Positions 6,709 through 11,177 of a DNA stretch of 11,177 bases are shown piece by piece. The notes below the pieces were generated by a model that was not told the DNA's origin, searched no databases, and worked only from the letters and a program-made list of their open reading frames with translations. The first letter of the stretch is position 1, and every line of letters begins with the position of its first letter. The DNA comes from Prevotellaceae bacterium UBA1720 (GTDB lineage: Bacteria; Bacteroidota; Bacteroidia; Bacteroidales; Bacteroidaceae), in the NCBI GenBank assembly GCA_002317475.1, contig DCIS01000127.1, forward strand, positions 1 to 11,177. The letters are read 5' to 3'. A program made the position numbers and the translations under genes.

Positions 6709-6716
6709 TAAATTTG
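6709..6716 (+). promoter_or_regulatory. Bacteroidota -7 box TAAATTTG
   Basis: TAAATTTG matches the TAnnTTTG consensus exactly. It lies 54 bases before the ATG at 6771, so a leader of roughly 45-50 bases is expected. The upstream -33 box is weak: only TTTTAATG near 6685-6692, not a clean TTTG. Confidence 0.6.
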
Positions 6717-6770
6717 CATCTTAGAAAACTACACTATATATTATAACGCTTGATTTAATTATAAATAACA

Positions 6771-7310
6771 ATGAAAAAGTTTTTCTATTTTGCACTCGCA
6801 GCACTGATGTCTTTTGCTGCAACCATGTCGCTAACCTCATGCGGCGATGACGAAAAAGATGATATCCAGCCAAGCAACGAATTCAAGAGTGCTGAGGTAG
6901 TGGTATCTTATGAATTCAGCGAGGACGTACTGCAGATTTTTGATCTTACAATCAACGTGACTGACTTCGACGGTAAGACTAAGAGCGTAGAAGTAAGCAA
7001 GGCTGGCCAGCAGTCGTTCACCACCACCAGCAAGAATGGTGTCTTGAACGTTAACTTTGGCGTAAAGGGCAAGGAAGGTTTTACCCCCGAGAACCGCAGC
7101 TATGAACTCAACTGGAAGATGTATATGGCCTCGACCGTGTACTACCAGAATGGAGAGAAGGAATATTATTCTTCAAGTGTCATGAACAATACACAAAGAT
7201 ACGGTGAGGGCAAGTTGACCAGCGATAATCTTCCAGCGTTGTACACGAGACACGAGGGTACCAAGGTCTACACCATGACACTCAAGGATGGAGAATTCGT
7301 AAGAGAATAA
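6771..7310 (+). CDS. Small putative surface lipoprotein
   Basis: This 179-residue protein has a lipoprotein signal peptide (MKKFFYFALAALMSF...) with lipobox LTSC and lipidated C24, followed by GDDEKDD. Acidic residues right after the Cys favour surface export in Bacteroidota. The mature part is short and beta-rich, with alternating strands (AEVVVSYEF, IFDLTINVTDF, VLNVNFGV, SYELNWKMYMAST, KVYTMTLKDGEF), which suggests a compact beta-sandwich or similar fold; I do not recognise the family. It has its own TAAATTTG promoter and is followed after 53 bases by the TRL-like lipoprotein gene, probably in the same transcript up to the terminator at 7702-7729. It is not a copy of the three-gene array, although its signal peptide style is similar. 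Function unknown. Confidence 0.82.
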   Translation: MKKFFYFALAALMSFAATMSLTSCGDDEKDDIQPSNEFKSAEVVVSYEFSEDVLQIFDLTINVTDFDGKTKSVEVSKAGQQSFTTTSKNGVLNVNFGVKGKEGFTPENRSYELNWKMYMASTVYYQNGEKEYYSSSVMNNTQRYGEGKLTSDNLPALYTRHEGTKVYTMTLKDGEFVRE

Positions 7311-7363
7311 TAAAAAACACCCACTGGGTGATAAACATAAAAATCATAAATCAATTCACTATT

Positions 7364-7657
7364 ATGAAGAAGTTTTTTTCACTTTGCGCAATCGCATGCG
7401 CAATGGTAGCTTTCCAGAGCTGCTGCACTGTAAACGCACCTATGTATTGCAATGCTGAAGGTAAGATCGGTTCTAAGGTAGGTGAGGCAACCTCTACTCA
7501 GTACCTCCTCCTCTGGACCAGCAAGGGTAAGCAGCAGACCCTCAAGGAGGCTGCTAAGAATGGTGGCATCACCACTATCAGCCAGGTTGAGTATCAGAAC
7601 CAGTCTGTTCTCGGTGGTATTATCATGAAGCGCACCACTCGCGTTTATGGTGAGTAA
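7364..7657 (+). CDS. TRL-like family lipoprotein
   Basis: From the ATG at 7364 this is a 97-residue lipoprotein. The frame could open 12 codons earlier at a GTG (7328), but only the 7364 start puts MKK directly before the signal peptide. The signal peptide ends at lipobox FQSC with lipidated C20. The mature part carries GKIGSKVGEAT (33-43), AAKNGGITTISQVEY (63-77) and a final TTRVYGE. I recognise these as the pattern of the TRL-like protein family (Pfam TRL), small lipoproteins of unknown biochemical function common in Bacteroidota and some Proteobacteria. It probably shares a transcript with the lipoprotein gene upstream. Family assignment is from memory of motifs. Confidence 0.8.
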   Translation: MKKFFSLCAIACAMVAFQSCCTVNAPMYCNAEGKIGSKVGEATSTQYLLLWTSKGKQQTLKEAAKNGGITTISQVEYQNQSVLGGIIMKRTTRVYGE

Positions 7658-7701
7658 TCATCTGCAACCATAGAGTTGAGTACGAAAACTCTGACAAGCA
7701 T

Positions 7702-7729
7702 AAGGGTCGGCCAAGTTGGTCGGCCCTTT
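7702..7729 (+). terminator. Rho-independent-like terminator after the TRL gene
   Basis: AAGGGTCGGCCAA pairs with TTGGTCGGCCCTT around a very short loop, using two G-U pairs in the RNA. TTTGTTAT follows. It lies 45 bases after the TRL stop and before the convergent DUF1294 gene. The G-U pairs and the following T-tract favour function on the plus-strand transcript. Confidence 0.75.
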
Positions 7730-7761
7730 GTTATGAAAAACCAAATGTAACTATCGCCACC

Positions 7762-8034
7762 CTATAGAACCCACCTTATAAGATATACGGCCAGAGCAAT
7801 CTGGGTGAGCAGTATTGCAGGCACACCGATCTTGAATTTCAAGTGTTTTGTCTTATGACGCCATGCCATCATACCGCCCCATGCACCGATGCTTCCACCG
7901 ATAGCGGCAAGCAGCAGTAGGGTAGCCTCTGATATTCGCCACCATCCCTTCCTCGCCTTTAGTTTGTCAATGCCATACACAATGAATGTAATGACATTTA
8001 TAATTATGAGATAGTATACAACAGGATTGTTCAT
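7762..8034 (-). CDS. DUF1294 family membrane protein
   Basis: This 90-residue integral membrane protein shows the DUF1294 pattern in order: first membrane helix (5-20), GIDKLKA (21-27), WWRISE (31-36), second helix with the GGSIGAWGGM turn (47-55), RHKTKHLKF (59-67) and third helix (69-88). Length fits the family. I chose the ATG at 8034; the frame can be opened three codons earlier at a TTG (8043), which is less likely. Some members of the family are fused to cold-shock or nucleic-acid-binding domains; this one is the stand-alone form. A TATATTTG box on the same strand at 8089-8096 gives a leader of about 50 bases. Family solid, function unknown. Confidence 0.9.
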   Translation of the reverse strand: MNNPVVYYLIIINVITFIVYGIDKLKARKGWWRISEATLLLLAAIGGSIGAWGGMMAWRHKTKHLKFKIGVPAILLTQIALAVYLIRWVL

Positions 8035-8088
8035 GATCGGCAACTGTTTTTTCTGTCAAGCTAAGGAACTTAGGTACATTTTGATATG

Positions 8089-8096
8089 CAAATATA
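8089..8096 (-). promoter_or_regulatory. Bacteroidota -7 box TATATTTG for the DUF1294 gene
   Basis: On the minus strand the bases read TATATTTG, an exact TAnnTTTG match, 55 bases upstream of the DUF1294 ATG. I see no clear TTTG at the -33 spacing. It lies back to back with the promoter of the esterase gene. Confidence 0.55.
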
Positions 8097-8159
8097 AGCA
8101 TAATACTCTGTAAGTGAGGAAAAAATGAGGCATAAACTGCCGAAAATTGTCCGTTTTGC

Positions 8160-8190
8160 TTTGTCAATAGCCTTGTTCGCTGTACCTTTG
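8160..8190 (+). promoter_or_regulatory. Full Bacteroidota promoter (TTTG / TACCTTTG) for the esterase gene
   Basis: TTTG at 8160-8163 and TACCTTTG at 8183-8190 are separated by 19 bases, matching the Bacteroidota -33/-7 arrangement exactly. Transcription would begin near 8196-8199. That start falls before both possible ATG codons (8207 and 8243) and leaves a leader of about 45 bases to the preferred start at 8243. Confidence 0.72.
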
Positions 8191-8242
8191 TACCTAGATT
8201 GCAATAATGCAAACTTTACAACGACCTAAAAACAATCTGAAT

Positions 8243-9829
8243 ATGAAGAGAATTGCAACAATCTTGTTTTGCCTCATGAGTGTATTAGCCGCCAAGGCTT
8301 TAGTACTTCCAGAGATTATCGGCGACAATATGATTCTGCAACAACAGACTAAGGCAAAGCTATGGGGATGGGCAAAGCCTAATGCCACGGTAGAGTTGTA
8401 TGGTTTATTTCTCCATCCTGGCGGGTCGAATATGGTGGACGAGAAAACTTTGATTACCTCTGGAGGGAAAAACTCACTCAGGTGCACTGCTGATGCCAAA
8501 GGTCGTTGGGAGATATACGTGGAAACACCCAAAGCAAGCTATGATCCATACCAATTGATATTTATCGAAAAGGTTAAAGACCAGGTTGTTGACACCAAGA
8601 CCATTAGCAACATACTCATCGGAGAGGTATGGTTCTGCTCAGGACAGTCGAATATGGAGATGCCCCTCGGAGGTTTCTGGAATTGCCCTATAGAAGGAGC
8701 AAACGAGGCCATCGCACAATCGAGGAAATACACCAAAAGCATCCGTGTGGCAACTATAGCAAAAGATGGCCAGAAGACGCCACAGGATAAGGTTGCCGGC
8801 AAGTGGGAAGTGTGCGAACCAAGGAACGCATCAAGATTCTCGGCTGTGGGTTATTTCTTCGCTACTACACTTACCGACATGCTCGATGTTCCGGTAGGTA
8901 TCATCAATTGCTCGTGGGGTGGCTCTTGCGTGGAGGGTTGGCTGCCCAAGGAGATACTGGAGACATACCCTGACGGCATCGTGCCGTTCAACGATAATGA
9001 CTACATGCAGAAGATGGTGATGTACAACGGTATGCTTCATCCATTGGCTGGCTACAGTATAAAGGGTTTCCTTTGGAATCAGGGCGAGAGTAATATCGGC
9101 AGGGAGAAGGAGTATGCTGAACGCTTTATGACGATGGTGGATTTATGGCGCAGAATGTGGGGTAATGACGAGTTGCCCATCTACACCGTTGAACTGCCAC
9201 CTTATTGGTACGATGACGTCAACGGCATCAATGGTCCTCAGTTCCGTACGGTTCAGCATGAGATAGCCCACAAACTGAAGAACAGCGGATGTGTATGTAC
9301 CTCAGACCTCATTTACGACTATGAGCCCAAGCAGATTCATGGCACGAAGAAGAAAGAGATAGGTCAGCGCCTTGCCTACATGGCCCTTTCGCGCAACTAT
9401 GGGATAGAAGGCATCGCAGCCGATGCTCCCGAGTTTGAGTACATGGAGGCTCATCCAGCCTCAGAAGCTGACCTACAGGTCATTGCAGGCACTGCTGTGA
9501 CAAAGAACGCAAACGAGAAGGGTACGGTCTATCACCTGTATTTCAAGAACGCTGACGATGGTTTTGATCGCCTCTCGGATATTGAGGACTTCGAGGCCCA
9601 GGGCACTGACGGCAAGTGGCACCCTGCAATAGTATGGGCTGACTCAGCATGGAAGGATGTCAAGCGTCAGGGCTGTTTCCTGAAACTGGTCTGTCCTGAG
9701 GCTGGCGAGGTGAAGAACATACGTTACTGTTATAAGAATTTCGTAAGAGGAAAGTTGCATAATGTGCGCGGTCTTCCCGTAGTTCCGTTTACAACAGAGG
9801 GCTCAACGAGCACACACTCCAGCAGATAA
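8243..9829 (+). CDS. Secreted sialate O-acetylesterase-like carbohydrate esterase
   Basis: This 528-residue protein belongs to the SGNH-type sialate O-acetylesterase (SASA) group, which removes acetyl groups from sialic acids or, in related members, plant glycans. Residues 1-19 are a signal peptide (cleavage after AKA). LPEIIGDNMILQQ (22-34) and LWGWAKP begin a beta-sandwich domain. GEVWFCSGQSNMEMP (127-141) holds the nucleophile motif with S136. IINCSWGGSCVEGWLP (220-235) and GFLWNQGESNIG (275-286) are further family blocks, and H366 in KQIHGTKKKEIGQRLA is the probable catalytic His. The ATG at 8243 is preferred over 8207 because it starts directly with the signal peptide. Periplasmic location is likely. 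Exact substrate (sialic acid or acetylated polysaccharide) cannot be fixed from sequence. Confidence 0.9.
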   Translation: MKRIATILFCLMSVLAAKALVLPEIIGDNMILQQQTKAKLWGWAKPNATVELYGLFLHPGGSNMVDEKTLITSGGKNSLRCTADAKGRWEIYVETPKASYDPYQLIFIEKVKDQVVDTKTISNILIGEVWFCSGQSNMEMPLGGFWNCPIEGANEAIAQSRKYTKSIRVATIAKDGQKTPQDKVAGKWEVCEPRNASRFSAVGYFFATTLTDMLDVPVGIINCSWGGSCVEGWLPKEILETYPDGIVPFNDNDYMQKMVMYNGMLHPLAGYSIKGFLWNQGESNIGREKEYAERFMTMVDLWRRMWGNDELPIYTVELPPYWYDDVNGINGPQFRTVQHEIAHKLKNSGCVCTSDLIYDYEPKQIHGTKKKEIGQRLAYMALSRNYGIEGIAADAPEFEYMEAHPASEADLQVIAGTAVTKNANEKGTVYHLYFKNADDGFDRLSDIEDFEAQGTDGKWHPAIVWADSAWKDVKRQGCFLKLVCPEAGEVKNIRYCYKNFVRGKLHNVRGLPVVPFTTEGSTSTHSSR

Positions 9830-9978
9830 CCCACAGGACAGCATCCGGATATCATGCGAGCAGCTATGTCATTACGACCCGTAATACGTGTTATGTTTAA
9901 TAGAATGATTCGTGCAATAGTAACGGTATGATTATCTGAGGTTTACGCTAGAAAATGCACCACAATGGCAAATCTGAT
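9830..9978. other. Convergent intergenic spacer with a small hairpin
   Basis: This 149-base spacer lies between the convergent esterase and GH16 genes. The only structure I see is ATTACG (9871-9876) and CGTAAT (9880-9885) around a three-base loop. There is no clean T-run behind it in either direction, so a terminator role is weak. Confidence 0.3.
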
Positions 9979-10878
9979 TTAATCCTTCTTCTGATACACT
10001 CTGACATAGTCAATGTCATAGCGCATGGGGAAACAGTCTGATGACACATCACCTCCATTGTCGCCACCAATAGCCAAATTGAGTAGTATATATTGCGGGG
10101 CATGAAAGGGATTGATACCGTCTACACTCTTGTTGACGGTGGTTGAGAGATCTATCTCATTCAGCAGTTCATCATCGAGGTAGATGCGGATGTAGGTCTC
10201 GTCCCAATCCATACGCCAAATGTGAAACCGTGATGTCCAGAACGGATCTTTCTTCGTGAAGTGCGTGAGTGGCGTCACCTTACTGTTCCAAATAGCTTTA
10301 TAGGGTTGAGTATCACCCCATGCGGCATTGGCCAGGATACTGGGAACTCCATTGCTGCGGTAATACTCCATCACATCTATCTCTCCGTTGCTGGGCCAGG
10401 GCAGATTGTTGCCCAAGAGCCAGATGGCAGGCCATGCACCATATCCATCGGGAATGCGAGCACGCACCTCCATTCGTCCGTACAGGAAAGAGAACTTACC
10501 TTGCGTGTTGATACTTGATGAGGTGCACGTAATGGCGGGACGGGCCTTACGCCAATCCTTGGCATTGGCACGGTAGTGCGGATTGGGACGGTTCGCTTCG
10601 CGTGCTTCAATGGTCAGAAATCCGTTTTTTACAAAGGCGTTATCTTCTTGATACCATTGCAGTTCGTGATTGCGCACAAAACCCTGTTCGAAGTTCCAGC
10701 GGGCTTCGCTCACCTTGCCATCTGTGTCGAACTCCTCGCTCCACACCAGTTTGTAGTCGGATGATGTCGTCACGTCATCCTTGCTGACCACCTGAGGCTG
10801 CCCCTTCCCCTTGGTTTGGGCTAAAGAAGGTAGCGCAACGGTTAAAAGAATAAATGTAGTAAAGAATATACGTTTCAT
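9979..10878 (-). CDS. Secreted GH16 endo-beta-glucanase (laminarinase type)
   Basis: This 299-residue enzyme has a signal peptide (1-20, cleavage before QTKG) and one GH16 domain from about 43 (LVWSEEFD) to the end (DIDYVRVYQKK). NHELQWYQEDN (70-80) and GRMEVRARIPDGYGAWPAIWLLG (134-156) are typical of laminarinase-like GH16 members. The catalytic motif is GEIDVMEY (165-172): E166 nucleophile, D168, E171 acid/base, all present. These enzymes retain configuration and cut beta-1,3 or mixed beta-1,3/1,4 glucans; the exact linkage is not readable here. No carbohydrate-binding module is attached and the Cys that marks lipoproteins is absent, so a periplasmic or secreted form is likely. No TAnnTTTG box lies in the 46 bases upstream, so it may be read from the gene upstream of it. 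Confidence 0.93.
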   Translation of the reverse strand: MKRIFFTTFILLTVALPSLAQTKGKGQPQVVSKDDVTTSSDYKLVWSEEFDTDGKVSEARWNFEQGFVRNHELQWYQEDNAFVKNGFLTIEAREANRPNPHYRANAKDWRKARPAITCTSSSINTQGKFSFLYGRMEVRARIPDGYGAWPAIWLLGNNLPWPSNGEIDVMEYYRSNGVPSILANAAWGDTQPYKAIWNSKVTPLTHFTKKDPFWTSRFHIWRMDWDETYIRIYLDDELLNEIDLSTTVNKSVDGINPFHAPQYILLNLAIGGDNGGDVSSDCFPMRYDIDYVRVYQKKD

Positions 10879-10897
10879 GTTTCTAATTGTTTAGTCG

Positions 10898-10912
10898 GTG
10901 GTGTAGCACCAC
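10898..10912. other. Perfect 6-base hairpin between the two minus-strand genes
   Basis: GTGGTG at 10898-10903 and CACCAC at 10907-10912 flank the loop TAG. It lies after the stop of the glycosylase-like gene and before the GH16 start. No T-run follows on the minus strand, so it may be a weak attenuating hairpin or a leader structure, not a clear terminator. Confidence 0.4.
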
Positions 10913-10924
10913 TGCAATATGTTT

Positions 10925-11177
10925 TTACTTATCCCATAATCTACGATAGTACGCTGCCTTCTTCTCCAATTTCATCGGATAGGCGCGCGATGAACTGGGC
11001 ATGCGATACCAATGCAGGGTTGATGATTGACGCTTTATGGTTAACGGAAAGCTTACGCAATCACCCACCTTAGGCACCTTCACCTTGATACCCTGCTTCT
11101 CCAGATACGACTGCAACTCCTCACTGGCTTTACCCCCAGTGGTCACAATAGAAAGGCAAGCAGACATCTGCTCCAAG
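10925..11177 (-). CDS. Probable uracil-DNA glycosylase superfamily protein (3' part only)
   Basis: Only the last 83 codons are in the window; the gene runs off the right edge, and the TTG at 11174-11176 is an internal Leu codon, not a start. The visible tail reads CLSIVTTGGKASEEL, then VKVPKVGDCVSF, then HWYRMPSSSRAYPMKLEKKAAYYRRLWDK in sections. The strand with TTGGKA resembles the beta strand ending in TGG(K) of UDG-superfamily enzymes, and YRMPSSSRAYPMKLEKK resembles their late MPSxSRA-type loop followed by a final helix. Such proteins remove uracil or damaged bases from DNA in the cytoplasm. It lies 46 bases upstream of the GH16 gene on the same strand, but the functions are unrelated. 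The call rests on motif memory with most of the protein unseen. Confidence 0.6.
   Translation of the reverse strand, partial: LEQMSACLSIVTTGGKASEELQSYLEKQGIKVKVPKVGDCVSFPLTIKRQSSTLHWYRMPSSSRAYPMKLEKKAAYYRRLWDK

Noticed and set aside
7318..7330. CACCC-ACT-GGGTG hairpin between the two small lipoprotein genes
   Set aside because: Short stem with no T-run; at best a minor mRNA structure, so the two genes are still treated as one transcript.
8199..8212. TTGCA-ATAA-TGCAA inverted repeat at the predicted esterase transcript start
   Set aside because: Five-base arms in AT-rich DNA; too short to claim as an operator.
10261..10787. Several plus-strand frames opposite GH16
   Set aside because: Overlapping antisense shadows; GH16 motifs on the minus strand explain the coding bias.

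Overview
The window looks like chromosomal DNA of a gut or oral Bacteroidota, most likely a Prevotella-type Bacteroidales. Three things point there. Upstream regions carry the Bacteroidota promoter signature (TAnnTTTG, once with a TTTG box 19 bases upstream) and show no Shine-Dalgarno sites. There are several lipoproteins with a Cys followed by acidic residues, typical of surface-exported Bacteroidota lipoproteins. Recognisable families (TRL-like lipoprotein, DUF1294, Bacteroidota-type sialate O-acetylesterase, GH16) fit the phylum. The genus is inference.

Region 1 (36-5936, + strand) looks like one envelope operon of five genes with short gaps (17, 33, overlap of 1, and 6 bases). It starts with an outer-membrane beta-barrel protein whose signal peptide is out of frame with its barrel. 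Next is a 464-residue exported protein with an HEEYH (HExxH) motif and a barrel-like C terminus. Then come three tandem paralogous lipoproteins with a nearly identical N-terminal half and a strongly diverged C-terminal half. A hairpin terminator at 5910-5936 closes the unit. The lipoprotein array is the most unusual part of the window: it looks like a family of surface proteins with a fixed base and variable outer part, shaped by tandem duplication and probably gene conversion.

Region 2 (5940-7729) has a minus-strand membrane-anchored protein of unknown function. It is divergent from a two-gene unit, a small lipoprotein and a TRL-like lipoprotein, which ends in a terminator. The divergent control region holds a good TAAATTTG promoter and a perfect 12-base inverted repeat.

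Region 3 (7762-9829) has a DUF1294 membrane protein (minus) divergent from a secreted sialate O-acetylesterase-like enzyme (plus), each with a TAnnTTTG promoter.

Region 4 (9979-11177, minus strand) has a secreted GH16 endo-beta-glucanase and, at the window edge, the 3' end of a probable uracil-DNA glycosylase superfamily gene. The esterase and GH16 enzyme suggest glycan use, but no SusC/SusD pair or regulator is present, so this is not a complete polysaccharide utilisation locus. I see no rRNA, tRNA, insertion sequence or CRISPR array. No stretch over 300 bases lacks a gene; the longest gaps are 8035-8242 and 9830-9978.
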